A DNA stretch of 64,000 bases from an uncultured Poribacteria bacterium. Lineage in GTDB: Bacteria; Poribacteria; WGA-4E; PCPOR2b. The stretch spans positions 2,599,940 to 2,663,939 of the forward strand of contig OY282444.1 of assembly GCA_958296125.1 (NCBI GenBank). The letters are read 5' to 3'. Each line of letters begins with the position of its first letter. Within the stretch, counting starts at the first letter, position 1. A model generated the notes under the pieces. The model was not told the DNA's origin. It worked only from the letters and a program-made list of their open reading frames with translations, and ran no database searches. The translations under genes were made by a program, and so were the position numbers. This document shows, piece after piece, positions 24,993 through 35,119 of the stretch.

Positions 24993-27900
24993 GTTTCGGT
25001 TCCATACTGGTTCGATTAAAAGTATGTATAGTGGATCGGATGTTACAACCAAGGCAGCGTTTCAATTCCACACTGGTTCGATTAAAAGGAGAATCGCGAC
25101 GAGCTGGACAAGCCAAACGAAAATGTTTCAATTCCACACTGGTTCGATTAAAAGAGGGGATAGGGGGTTCGCTTCCAAGACAGTATGCAGGTTTCAATTC
25201 CACACTGGTTCGATTAAAAGGGAGACGAGGAGTACATCTCCGAATCCACCTGCGAGTTTCAATTCCATACTGGTTCGATTAAAAGAAGAGTTGAAACCGT
25301 TCATCAACAAAAACGGTTGGGAGTTTCAATTCCACACTGGTTCGATTAAAAGTAAGCAGACGGCCGACGCTGGTGTGTATGAGCCCTAGTTTCAATTCCA
25401 TACTGGTTCGATTAAAAGCAAGGTCCGGACTCCGGAATGGTGTAGCCGCGAAGTGTTTCAATTCCACACTGGTTCGATTAAAAGGGTTGAACACATTAAG
25501 GTTCTCACGATCCGGATGGTGTTTCAATTCCACACTGGTTCGATTAAAAGGGAAACTGAAGAAACCAAACGGACTTGGACAATCACGTTTCAATTCCACA
25601 CTGGTTCGATTAAAAGCGGATGGATTGAAGATGACGGCATCAATCAATCATAAGTTTCAATTCCACACTGGTTCGATTAAAAGAGATACAATGGACATGA
25701 TGAACGCGATGTATATCATGTTTCAATTCCACACTGGTTCGATTAAAAGCAGACATAATGTCGGTAGAGTTTATCTTACCAGAGAAGTTTCAATTCCACA
25801 CTGGTTCGATTAAAAGCCGACAGATTAGAGAAACTGACAGGAGATGATAAAACGTTTCAATTCCACACTGGTTCGATTAAAAGACTGTGGACGGAGTGCC
25901 TCTGCGATCGGTGTTACGCGTTTCAATTCCACACTGGTTCGATTAAAAGGTATAAATTCTGCGATGAATTTCCAACATCAATCATGTTTCAATTCCACAC
26001 TGGTTCGATTAAAAGTTGACCAATACGGTACAATACAATGCGACAGGACGAGAGTTTCAATTCCACACTGGTTCGATTAAAAGCCGATCAACCCAGACGC
26101 AACGATAGAGGAGACTAAGTTTCAATTCCACACTGGTTCGATTAAAAGTTTCACGCGCGTGGGGATACGTCGCTGATACTAAATTGTTTCAATTCCACAC
26201 TGGTTCGATTAAAAGGATTGAGCGGGAAGCAACGATCGCTCGAATTTACAAGTTTCAATTCCACACTGGTTCGATTAAAAGTTAGAGATTCAGAAATACA
26301 ATATCAAGTCGACCTTGTTTCAATTCCACACTGGTTCGATTAAAAGAAAAATGTGAGGGTCAGGAGACTCAGGTCTACACACTGTTTCAATTCCACACTG
26401 GTTCGATTAAAAGCAAGGTGGCCGAAATTGATGTGGATATCCACATCGTGTTTCAATTCCACACTGGTTCGATTAAAAGGTATAAGCGAGGCATTGGAAA
26501 CGCTTCAATAGCCATGTTTCAATTCCACACTGGTTCGATTAAAAGCCCGGAAGAAGCAGCTAATGAGATAGTAAGTCTCATGTTTCAATTCCACACTGGT
26601 TCGATTAAAAGGATCGCCTACGGGTCTGAAGTTCACATTGATGTGACTGCGTTTCAATTCCACACTGGTTCGATTAAAAGGAGCCGCCGGAGTAATAATC
26701 GAAACGCTCCCCGCCCCCGTTTCAATTCCACACTGGTTCGATTAAAAGCTGCCCAGACGCCCGATTCCGAGGGCAGGGTTGTAAGTTTCAATTCCACACT
26801 GGTTCGATTAAAAGTAATACCAGCAATAATCGTAACCATCTACGCTATTTCGTTTCAATTCCACACTGGTTCGATTAAAAGATGTCCTAAGTGATGCTCA
26901 TCTGTTAGCTACGGGTAGTTTCAATTCCACACTGGTTCGATTAAAAGAGATCGGCACCCACTAAAAAAGCCCCTCTGTTTCAGTTTCAATTCCACACTGG
27001 TTCGATTAAAAGTTCAAGAAACCGCCTCCCGTCCATCACGAGTCCCTAGTTTCAATTCCACACTGGTTCGATTAAAAGAAGAAGTGCAGGAGTGTTGCGC
27101 TTATATCAGACCACGTTTCAATTCCACACTGGTTCGATTAAAAGGCGGGGATGGACGATGATAAAATTGCCTCGCGAGTTGCGTTTCAATTCCACACTGG
27201 TTCGATTAAAAGCCGTGAGCTCATCGAAGTACCAATTTCAGAGTATCAGTTTCAATTCCACACTGGTTCGATTAAAAGGCATATGATCAAGCGCCCGACA
27301 AGAGCGTCCAGATTAGTTTCAATTCCACACTGGTTCGATTAAAAGACGACTAAACGAAAGGGAAGAGCTCGGCACGGAGCTTCGTTTCAATTCCACACTG
27401 GTTCGATTAAAAGGAGCGTCCTCCGCTGTTGCCGTTTTCATAATCTCATGTTTCAATTCCACACTGGTTCGATTAAAAGCGGGGCTGCCGACATGCAACC
27501 CCCAGAACTCGTCGGTTTCAATTCCACACTGGTTCGATTAAAAGGCAAGGTTCACCAGATCCACCCGTCCCGTCCGAATGGTTTCAATTCCACACTGGTT
27601 CGATTAAAAGTGTTTGTTTGATTGAATACAACGAAAGGAGAAAACAGTTTCAATTCCACACTGGTTCGATTAAAAGGATGGAAAAGCTGGGGTTCGAGGA
27701 AGCCCACATCAGGTTTCAATTCCACACTGGTTCGATTAAAAGTCGATGCGGCATCGATCTAATAGAAGAGATTTAACCGTTTCAATTCCACACTGGTTCG
27801 ATTAAAAGAGATCAAAAGGTTGCAAGCCCAAAAGAAGCGCGCGGGTTTCAATTCCACACTGGTTCGATTAAAAGTCGGCACGGGCGTGGATATGCGGTTA

Positions 27901-29862
27901 GATCCTGTGTTTCAATTCCACACTGGTTCGATTAAAAGTGCGGCAGCAATCTCCATCGATGGACAGATTCACCCGTTTCAATTCCACACTGGTTCGATTA
28001 AAAGGAGAGCACCAGACGATGAAAGATGAATCATTTTCGTGTTTCAATTCCACACTGGTTCGATTAAAAGTCATGTCGATACTCATTAGAATCTCCTTAT
28101 TACATAAGTTTCAATTCCACACTGGTTCGATTAAAAGCGAGACGAGAGGGGATATGTAACTTCCTTTAAGTTGTTTCAATTCCACACTGGTTCGATTAAA
28201 AGTCGTTTGTTTGGGGATGGGGACGAGAAGATATCAAGTTTCAATTCCACACTGGTTCGATTAAAAGACCCACAGTGACCTACAGAAAAGCGAGCCCGAG
28301 CCCGGTTTCAATTCCACACTGGTTCGATTAAAAGATAACGTCATTTGGAGCGTACCGGTACGTAGAAATTAGTTTCAATTCCACACTGGTTCGATTAAAA
28401 GTTGGGGTTTCGTTAAAACGTCGATTGACGTTAGCACGTTTCAATTCCACACTGGTTCGATTAAAAGAATGCGAATTCTAATAACAGGTGATAAGGGGTT
28501 TGTGTTTCAATTCCACACTGGTTCGATTAAAAGGCGGCGGAAATTAGGGCAGTTTACACCTACGTCCGGTTTCAATTCCACACTGGTTCGATTAAAAGTC
28601 GGGTTGCTAGCAGCGCAGCGACAACAGGAATCTGAGTTTCAATTCCACACTGGTTCGATTAAAAGTAATATCTGAAGATGCCGATTTTATTACAGTCCAA
28701 GGTTTCAATTCCACACTGGTTCGATTAAAAGAGGATTAACAATGACGAAACAACAACACCCCCAAGAGTTTCAATTCCACACTGGTTCGATTAAAAGTGA
28801 TTCACCCCTTAGTGAAAAATTAGCTTCACCAACGTTTCAATTCCACACTGGTTCGATTAAAAGTTGCTAACAACGCAAGCAAGGAGATGAAGATGAAAGG
28901 TTTCAATTCCACACTGGTTCGATTAAAAGCTGGATCGAGTATGTAAACCACATAACCATAGCTATGTTTCAATTCCACACTGGTTCGATTAAAAGGTAAT
29001 GCAGACGGATAACCAGACAAGAGGTCAGATAAGTTTCAATTCCACACTGGTTCGATTAAAAGTCGGTTGTATATCGGCAATTCGTATCAGACATACATGT
29101 TTCAATTCCACACTGGTTCGATTAAAAGGAAAAACGTTTACAAACATCTTCTAATCCGAACGAAGTTTCAATTCCACACTGGTTCGATTAAAAGTGAGGT
29201 CATCGCCTCACCATCAGGGGACGCAAGGTTTGTTTCAATTCCACACTGGTTCGATTAAAAGAAGCGTGCCAAGGAAACAATCAAAGCCTTCTCCCCATGT
29301 TTCAATTCCACACTGGTTCGATTAAAAGGCAAACCCGTCGTACCCAGAACCACATTCAGTTCAGTTTCAATTCCACACTGGTTCGATTAAAAGGCCTCAA
29401 ACATCACGAAAACTAAATGGGAATCCAATGTTTCAATTCCACACTGGTTCGATTAAAAGGTCCTAAACTCGGCAGTTATAACGAGTTACGGAATGTATGT
29501 TTCAATTCCACACTGGTTCGATTAAAAGACAGTTGCGATCGGTGGACGACTTACGAACTCTATCGTTTCAATTCCACACTGGTTCGATTAAAAGTTAAAT
29601 TTCATGCACTTTATTCCATATCCCAAACCGGTTTCAATTCCACACTGGTTCGATTAAAAGGCTGATGGAAAACCCCTATCAGAGAGGTGGGAGACCATGT
29701 TTCAATTCCACACTGGTTCGATTAAAAGCAGTAAGATTAGAAAAAGGTCGCTTCCGTATTTATTCGTTTCAATTCCACACTGGTTCGATTAAAAGCCCCC
29801 ACTGCATCGCCCGGGACGTACGTCGAAAGTTCGTTTCAATTCCACACTGGTTCGATTAAAAG
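24993..29862 (-). CRISPR. CRISPR array, 74 repeats and 73 spacers
   Basis: A 30-base repeat recurs 74 times. On the plus strand it begins GTTTCAATTCC, continues ACACTGG and ends TTCGATTAAAAG. On the minus strand it ends ATTGAAAC, the typical 8-base 5' handle of type I-B and III crRNAs, so the array is read on the minus strand like the cas genes. Spacers are 34-39 bases, mostly 36. Nearly all repeats are identical. The terminal one at 24993-25022 has three changes, and those at 25256 and 25389 share its C-to-T change. The degenerate end is therefore leader-distal and new spacers enter at 29862. No exact match of a spacer inside the window was noticed by eye. Confidence 0.99.
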
Positions 29863-30116
29863 CCCGAAAAATCAATAAAAATATTATACCAAACCCGCAC
29901 TATTTCTGCAAGGGGAAAACTGTCTTCAGCTTCAAAAGTCGTCAACGTCTGGTTGTGCAAAATTGACGGGGAGTTGACGACATAGCGTGGTTACGTTTCA
30001 AATCCATAATAGTAGGGCAAAAAAGTAACCTTATGGGCTCAGAATTTGCCTCAGAAATTGAGGTTGACGACTCACCATCCGTGCAAAAACGCCTTCAATC
30101 CGTTGTCGCAGTGCCG
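29863..30116 (-). promoter_or_regulatory. CRISPR leader with promoter and inverted repeat
   Basis: The AT-rich leader lies between cas2 and the first repeat. On the minus strand TTGCAG (29911-29906) and TATAAT (29888-29883) are 17 bases apart; transcription would start near 29876, about 14 bases before the first repeat. A perfect 9-bp inverted repeat, GTCGTCAAC (29938-29946) and GTTGACGAC (29973-29981), is followed by a third copy at 30063-30071. A repeat-like relic, GTTTCAAATCCATAATAG, is at 29995-30012 (14 of 18 matches to the repeat). Confidence 0.8.
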
Positions 30117-30380
30117 TCATAAGAGATTCGTTACCGGATTTTTTTCGATGCCGATCACCTGCTTGTCCATCCACTTTTCATGGCGCATTTGGTAGATGAG
30201 CACTGAATCTTTGCTGTCGTCAACGATTGTCAAAAGCCCTGATTTGACTCTCGCGAGTTGAGCCTTTGTCAACGCGCCTTCAAAGACGGAGTTTTGTACC
30301 CAGTTGAGGTGTTGACGTAAGTATTTGCAGACTTTCGCTACCCGTTTCACGTCAATGTCGTAAACGATAATAACATACAT
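30117..30380 (-). CDS. cas2: CRISPR-associated endoribonuclease/adaptation protein Cas2
   Basis: An 87-residue protein starting MYVIIVYDID, the canonical Cas2 beta-1 strand with the conserved Asp. HLNWVQNSVFEG and SVLIYQMRHEKW complete the ferredoxin-like fold. Cas2 dimers join Cas1 in spacer integration. The start at 30380 matches family alignments; an in-frame ATG 15 bases upstream is possible. It is separated from cas1 by an unusual 160-base gap containing repeats derived from the cas1 3' end. Confidence 0.95.
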   Translation of the reverse strand: MYVIIVYDIDVKRVAKVCKYLRQHLNWVQNSVFEGALTKAQLARVKSGLLTIVDDSKDSVLIYQMRHEKWMDKQVIGIEKNPVTNLL

Positions 30381-30411
30381 TATAATTTTCACCATATAAA
30401 CACAGGTTTCG

Positions 30412-30433
30412 GGTCGGGCTAGGAAGCCCGACC
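30412..30433. repeat. Perfect hairpin in the cas1-cas2 gap
   Basis: GGTCGGGCT (30412-30420) and AGCCCGACC (30425-30433) form a 9-bp stem around AGGA. It resembles short mobile palindromes and could also act as a processing or pausing site between cas1 and cas2. Confidence 0.55.
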
Positions 30434-30437
30434 TACG

Positions 30438-30551
30438 GTTTTACCACCAAGAAAACCCGGCTGCTTGTGGGAGAGGCATCCTTGCCTCGACCATTGGGAA
30501 AGGTTTTACCACCAAGAACACCCCTTATAACCTTTTGTCGTTTTACCACCA
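30438..30551 (-). repeat. Three copies of the cas1 3' terminus
   Basis: The dodecamer GTTTTACCACCA occurs at 30540-30551, where on the minus strand it is the TGG TGG TAA end of cas1, and again at 30503-30514 and 30438-30449. The last two share a longer context (GGTTTTACCACCAAGAA). This is non-coding duplication of the gene end inside the intergenic gap. Confidence 0.75.
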
Positions 30552-31538
30552 TGCCCGAAATGCCTGATAGGTTTCCATGCCTGTCAAATGCTTAATCAAC
30601 TTGTAGCATTCGAGGCGAATGAGGCGTTGGTAAGATACTTTTCGGTTCAATTTTCGATGGTCAATGGTCTGCTTGAGTTGGTCATCGAAGGCTTGGAGAA
30701 ACAGTCGTCTCCCCCTTTCGTTCAAATAGCAGCCCTCCATCTCGGTTTCAAAGTGTTTCGCCTCTTTGAGTTGGCCCCGGTTGAATAGCCGGAAAATCAC
30801 TCGATCAATAAGAATCGGTTTGAAGATTTCCGCCAGATCGAGGCTCAGAGAGAATCGACGTTCTCCCGGTTCATGCAGGAAGCTAATCGTCGGATTCAGT
30901 TGCGTTCGATAGATTTCGGTTAGGCAGGCAGTATACATCAGCGAATTCCCGAACGAAATCGCGGCGTTGATGGGGTTATCGGGTGGTTGGCGGACGCGCT
31001 TCTCAAACGGGGTTTGTAGGTTGATGATGGCGTTGAAGGCGCGGTAGTAGGTTTCGCGGATATTCCCCTCATATCCCATCAGTTCATCCACCCGCTGCGC
31101 GTGCGCGATTTCAGTTTTTATCGCCTCAATGATGCTAAGTTGCTCGGAGCAATCGCTGTTACGATTGGCACGGTAACGCAGGTTTCGCAGGATATTCGCC
31201 ACCGCCGCCGAAACAAATTCGCGGGCAATCGGCAGCCGTTTCGACTTCCGTTCATAGTGCTGCACCTGCTTGACGGTAAGGAATCCAGAGTTTAGGTATT
31301 CTCGCGGATAGTAGGTGCCGGAATAGTAGCCGTAGTAGTTGAAGATGTGAATGGGCACCTGCTTTTGTGCCATGAAGTTGAGAATCCGTGTGTTGAGGTC
31401 CAGTTCGCCATAGAGGTAGAATGCGTCCACATCCTCGATCGGAATCGGCACACGCGACTGGTCCTCTTTTTCAAGATAGATGGTGTTATCCTTGCGGCGC
31501 AATCTACCCGCCTGGCTGATGTAGTAATTGCGAGACAT
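30543..31538 (-). CDS. cas1: CRISPR-associated endonuclease Cas1, type I-B
   Basis: The integrase of spacer acquisition, 331 residues. The N-terminal beta-sandwich (YYISQAGRLRRKDNTIYLE) is followed by the alpha-helical catalytic domain. The metal-binding residues lie in NSLMYTACLTEI, FLHEPGERRFSLSLDLAEIF (conserved His and Asp). The style (long AREFVSAAVANILRNLRYRA helix, cited by its ends) fits type I-B Cas1 proteins. The ATG at 31538 follows cas4 by 13 bases. It is the only cas1 in the window, so both interference modules depend on it. Confidence 0.96.
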   Translation of the reverse strand: MSRNYYISQAGRLRRKDNTIYLEKEDQSRVPIPIEDVDAFYLYGELDLNTRILNFMAQKQVPIHIFNYYGYYSGTYYPREYLNSGFLTVKQVQHYERKSKRLPIAREFVSAAVANILRNLRYRANRNSDCSEQLSIIEAIKTEIAHAQRVDELMGYEGNIRETYYRAFNAIINLQTPFEKRVRQPPDNPINAAISFGNSLMYTACLTEIYRTQLNPTISFLHEPGERRFSLSLDLAEIFKPILIDRVIFRLFNRGQLKEAKHFETEMEGCYLNERGRRLFLQAFDDQLKQTIDHRKLNRKVSYQRLIRLECYKLIKHLTGMETYQAFRAWW

Positions 31539-31551
31539 AATTTCCTCCGTG

Positions 31552-32061
31552 TTAGCTCCAACAGAGCTCTTGATAGCTACAAGACTTGCAGATCTTCATA
31601 TATTCGGCGTGGGGTGGTGCGGGTAACGCGGCAATCTCGATCACTTTTTCGATAGCGGTTTCCAATTCGCGTTCCCTTTCGGGAGTCAGTTCGACCTCGG
31701 TCGTCCGCCGTTGGCGTGGGTAGTTGATAACACCTTTGCGGTTGGATACCCCTTTCTGTTTGAGCAGATAGAGATAGTAGAGAATTTGCATTTCGTGCGC
31801 CTTCTCCATCGCGGGCCCGGACTTGACATCGTGCAGGATGCCGTCTTTGTCAACAAAGTCGATGCTGATGAGGTCGTCGATCGAGCGTTCCTTCCGCTTT
31901 TCGCGCCCGTAACTCTCCTCGTGTAGCAGTTTCCCCATGGAAACGAGGTCTGAGGTGTGTTCCATTTCAATGTGGTTCTGAAAGAACCAGAGCTGGCGTG
32001 GGCAGACGTAAAGGTAGTGGATCATTGTGCCGGTGATGCGGGGTTGGGTTAGGTTTTGCAT
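31552..32061 (-). CDS. cas4: CRISPR-associated exonuclease Cas4
   Basis: A 169-residue RecB-like nuclease with a [4Fe-4S] cluster that trims prespacers and selects PAM. The cluster cysteines are C20 (VCPRQLWF) and the C-terminal trio C158, C161 and C167 (CKSCSYQELC). The nuclease core shows GKLLHEESYGREKRK, SIDFVDKDGILHDVKSG and EMQILYYLYLLKQKG, with D, E and K residues in the expected order. It sits between cas3 and cas1, as is typical of type I-B. Confidence 0.94.
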   Translation of the reverse strand: MQNLTQPRITGTMIHYLYVCPRQLWFFQNHIEMEHTSDLVSMGKLLHEESYGREKRKERSIDDLISIDFVDKDGILHDVKSGPAMEKAHEMQILYYLYLLKQKGVSNRKGVINYPRQRRTTEVELTPERERELETAIEKVIEIAALPAPPHAEYMKICKSCSYQELCWS

Positions 32062-32120
32062 TGATTCTCTCCCTATAGATGCAGGTAGATATGAACGACC
32101 TCCGCCCTTGCAAGTTACGG

Positions 32121-34370
32121 TTACAGGATGTTCGTGCTCTGTTCATCTACGAGCAGCCCGAGTGTTTCATCATAGGTAACTTTTACGAACCACTGACCTA
32201 AGCGTTCATTTTCATAGAGTTGCCCATCTCGGTGCAGTCGGACAAATTGGCTATAACTAATTTGGGCGACGTAAGCTCGGGCTTCATAATACTGGCGTGC
32301 GGTAACTTCCGCTAAGAAATCCTCTTCGTAGACGGCCGGAACAACTTCAACGCTCTTGAAGAGTTGGTTAAATTCTTTGCGGTTTGATGCATCTTCAATG
32401 AAAGGGACGACGCTTTGTAAATGCCGTTCAAAGGCGCGTCTTGCGTTATTAAACTTGTCCTGTTCTTTTTCATCGTAGCCGTGACAATAGACTTCATCGA
32501 TTAGGCTCTGAATTTTCGATTCGTACAGGACATCAATAGGCGCGAGGGCGCGTAAAGTTCGTCGAATCTTGGCACTGGAATAGATGAAGTGATCGCTTTC
32601 ACCACCCTCACGGCAGATGCAGACATCGCAGAGGCCTTTTTCGCGTTTTCGGTTGATTCGTCCGAAGCGTTGGATAAGGGCATCTATTGGTGCCGGTTCT
32701 GAAAAGAGGCAGTCAAAATCAATGTCAAGTGAAACCTCAACTGCCTGTGTGCCAACGAGTAAATCTGCGTCGTCAAGTCCCTTTTCAATTCGCTCGCGGT
32801 CGCGGAGAATAAATCGGCTGTGAAGCAGTTTGGGATTTTCCGCGACATATTGCAATTCCTTAAACACGGTCTGTGTTTGGCGAACGGTATTGCAAACAAC
32901 TAACACCCGTTGCTCCTGCGCTAGTTGTTCCTCAATCAACGAAATTGCATCGTGAATGTTTCCATCAAGCAATCGAATTCGGTGCCGAGTGAATTGGTCC
33001 CGCTCGGTGGCTGGCATTTCAACGTGTGACATCTCACCGAGGACTTGGTCAAACATCTGCTTGAGAAACTGCGGCATTGTGGCAGTCATAATGCAGAATT
33101 TGGCATCATAATCGTAGTGTAGGCGTTCCAGCATTGTCAGGATCAGCGCGGTCATGTGCGGGTCATAGGCGTGGATTTCGTCAAAGATAAAGAGCCCTTT
33201 GGACATCTCTGCCTTCTGCATCTCAAAACCGCGGATACCGAAAAAGGCTTTCAGGAGTTGAAAGGGAGTCAACACCTTGTAGGGACGACAAATTTTCCGG
33301 GTCAGATCTTGTTCCCTCCGGGCCAATGCGGCGGCATCTTGAGGTGCGTAATCCTTGTCAACGAGTACTTGATACACAAAGTAGGTAGCTTTGCCGTGCA
33401 GCACACCGATTTTCTCATCGGAGACCAGCTCTGTTAGCCGCTTATACATTGCATTAATACTGGCGGTATAGGGTAAAACGTAAAAGACCCGATTCCCCAG
33501 GGTTTCCATTTGATTGTTAGCTGACCAGAGGAGGGCAGCCTCCGTTTTTCCGGATCCGGTAGGGGCTGAGAGCATCAGCTGACCTGTGATTTTTCCAGAC
33601 GTTTCTTGAAAGCGTTCCCATCCGCGAAAGTGCCTACCCTGCCCTTTTGCCCTTTCTTCAACGAATTGAGATAACCGGTTTTCCATGTTTCCAAGAGCGG
33701 TGGGGATTTCGTTTTTTCCGGCGGATGCAAGATGGTCACAGGCAATCGTACACCCGCGGAGAAGCATTCCGTAGGTGCCGTGCAAGGGGGTTAATTCGTT
33801 GTCCTCAAAATTGTTCCAATAGGACAGCAGAAAATCGCGATAGCTATTCATGAGTTTCTCTACTGAGGTTACAGGTGTCCAAAGGCATTCCTCAGTGGGG
33901 CACCAGTGAGATACTTGTTCCTGAATCGCCATCAAAGCTTCCCAATTCGGTTCTAGCTCTGCAATTCGCTCTTTCCATGTTTGGAAGCCGGGGTTACTTT
34001 CAGGCCAGCATGGATATTTATCCACAAGCGTCTCAATATCCTTGTGATGCGTTAAAATTGAGAGTGCAACTGCCTGTTTTGCCGCCAACGGGAGTTGGAG
34101 ACTGACTACGAACCCTGCGGACAAGATTTCGTGACGATAGTTCCACCGGGTACTGGTGGTGAGTTGGCGTTGGAAACCAACAGCGGCTTTTCCGAAATCG
34201 TGAAGGGCGACGGTGTAGAAGAGGTGTTCAAAGAAATCAGGCTCTTTCGCAACCTCGGCTAAAAACGGCATCCGCTCCCGGAGGCTATCATATACCGCGA
34301 GGCAATTTTCTGTATGTTCGCGAAGTGTTTCCGTCGGGTCGCTTTTGGCGAGTAAAGGGGGCATGTTCAC
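32121..34370 (-). CDS. cas3: CRISPR-associated helicase-nuclease Cas3
   Basis: A 749-residue single-chain Cas3 with an N-terminal HD nuclease (VALHDFGKA, H57 and D58, plus downstream LTHHKD) and a superfamily 2 helicase. The Walker A motif is APTGSGKTEAALLW, the Walker B is FDEIHAYD (DEIH in place of DEAH), motif III is TATMP and motif VI is QRFGRINRK. Cas3 unwinds and degrades target DNA after recruitment by the type I-B Cascade. The start overlaps the cas5 stop by four bases, showing translational coupling. Confidence 0.96.
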   Translation of the reverse strand: MNMPPLLAKSDPTETLREHTENCLAVYDSLRERMPFLAEVAKEPDFFEHLFYTVALHDFGKAAVGFQRQLTTSTRWNYRHEILSAGFVVSLQLPLAAKQAVALSILTHHKDIETLVDKYPCWPESNPGFQTWKERIAELEPNWEALMAIQEQVSHWCPTEECLWTPVTSVEKLMNSYRDFLLSYWNNFEDNELTPLHGTYGMLLRGCTIACDHLASAGKNEIPTALGNMENRLSQFVEERAKGQGRHFRGWERFQETSGKITGQLMLSAPTGSGKTEAALLWSANNQMETLGNRVFYVLPYTASINAMYKRLTELVSDEKIGVLHGKATYFVYQVLVDKDYAPQDAAALARREQDLTRKICRPYKVLTPFQLLKAFFGIRGFEMQKAEMSKGLFIFDEIHAYDPHMTALILTMLERLHYDYDAKFCIMTATMPQFLKQMFDQVLGEMSHVEMPATERDQFTRHRIRLLDGNIHDAISLIEEQLAQEQRVLVVCNTVRQTQTVFKELQYVAENPKLLHSRFILRDRERIEKGLDDADLLVGTQAVEVSLDIDFDCLFSEPAPIDALIQRFGRINRKREKGLCDVCICREGGESDHFIYSSAKIRRTLRALAPIDVLYESKIQSLIDEVYCHGYDEKEQDKFNNARRAFERHLQSVVPFIEDASNRKEFNQLFKSVEVVPAVYEEDFLAEVTARQYYEARAYVAQISYSQFVRLHRDGQLYENERLGQWFVKVTYDETLGLLVDEQSTNIL

Positions 34371-35119
34371 TCTCCAGTCAACTCAAGGCCGGAGAGTAAC
34401 ATTTGCTCTTCGGCCATATCAGCAACTTCAAAATCCACGTCAACCTGATTTCTAATTCGTGGGCTTTGCTCGGTTGGGATTGGAAAATCTCCCGGGATGC
34501 GTTCGTGCAAATAGACACCCCAATTCTTCTCCGAATCGTGTAAAGCCTCACCGTGGTAGTCAATCTTTTCTGTTAAGAGGCAGTAGGCACGGATACCACA
34601 AGGCCGGCGCGGAATTTCCGCCGTGAAATGGGTAGGCAGGGCTTGAATCTGTCCATAAATCTGCGGGTGAGGAAAAGGGAGTAATGTATCTTGAAAGGTT
34701 GTTTGTGATACGGTCTCCAGTTCAATTTCCTCTATTGATGTCACCGTTGCCAAATCTGTAGAACGCCCCAAGAGCAACGGATACCGCGGTCGCTCAAATG
34801 CTTCCTTCAACCACATATCGGGTGTATAGAGATAGAGCTGCGGTTTAACAAGAAACTCGCGTCTATTGATGTTCGACTTGGCATCTAATTTTCCTGCGAA
34901 CTCGTAGACGGTTTCTAAGTCAATGGCTTTTCCGCTACTCTGAAAGACATACCCAACAGCGACATCGTGTGGTGTTACCCAATCCCCTTTTGCAGCGGTT
35001 AGGAGGCCGTAGATTGCCGAAAGGGGAGGCATAGAAAGCGTAGGTTGGAATCCGCTAATAAATAGCGGATTCCGAAACGACGTAACCCAGCCGGTAATGT
35101 GAGCACGAATCACCTTCAT
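34367..35119 (-). CDS. cas5: Cascade subunit Cas5 (type I-B, Cas5t-like)
   Basis: A 250-residue RAMP protein that binds the crRNA 5' handle in Cascade. The N-terminus VIRAHITGWVTSFRNP and LSMPPLSAIYGLLTAAKGDW match the Cas5t group of Tneap-type I-B systems. It overlaps cas7 and cas3 by four bases on each side (ATGA junctions). Its own sequence shows no nuclease motif, as expected where a separate cas6 exists. Confidence 0.9.
   Translation of the reverse strand: MKVIRAHITGWVTSFRNPLFISGFQPTLSMPPLSAIYGLLTAAKGDWVTPHDVAVGYVFQSSGKAIDLETVYEFAGKLDAKSNINRREFLVKPQLYLYTPDMWLKEAFERPRYPLLLGRSTDLATVTSIEEIELETVSQTTFQDTLLPFPHPQIYGQIQALPTHFTAEIPRRPCGIRAYCLLTEKIDYHGEALHDSEKNWGVYLHERIPGDFPIPTEQSPRIRNQVDVDFEVADMAEEQMLLSGLELTGE

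Noticed and set aside
24962-29859. Many overlapping frames with FNSTLVRLK or FQFHTGSIK (plus strand) and FNRTSVELK (minus strand) motifs
   Set aside because: They are translations of the CRISPR repeat in different frames; the array is non-coding.
30438-30551. The three TGGTGGTAAAAC copies as a second, tiny CRISPR array
   Set aside because: Spacing is irregular (65 and 37 bases), the unit is too short, and one copy is the end of cas1.
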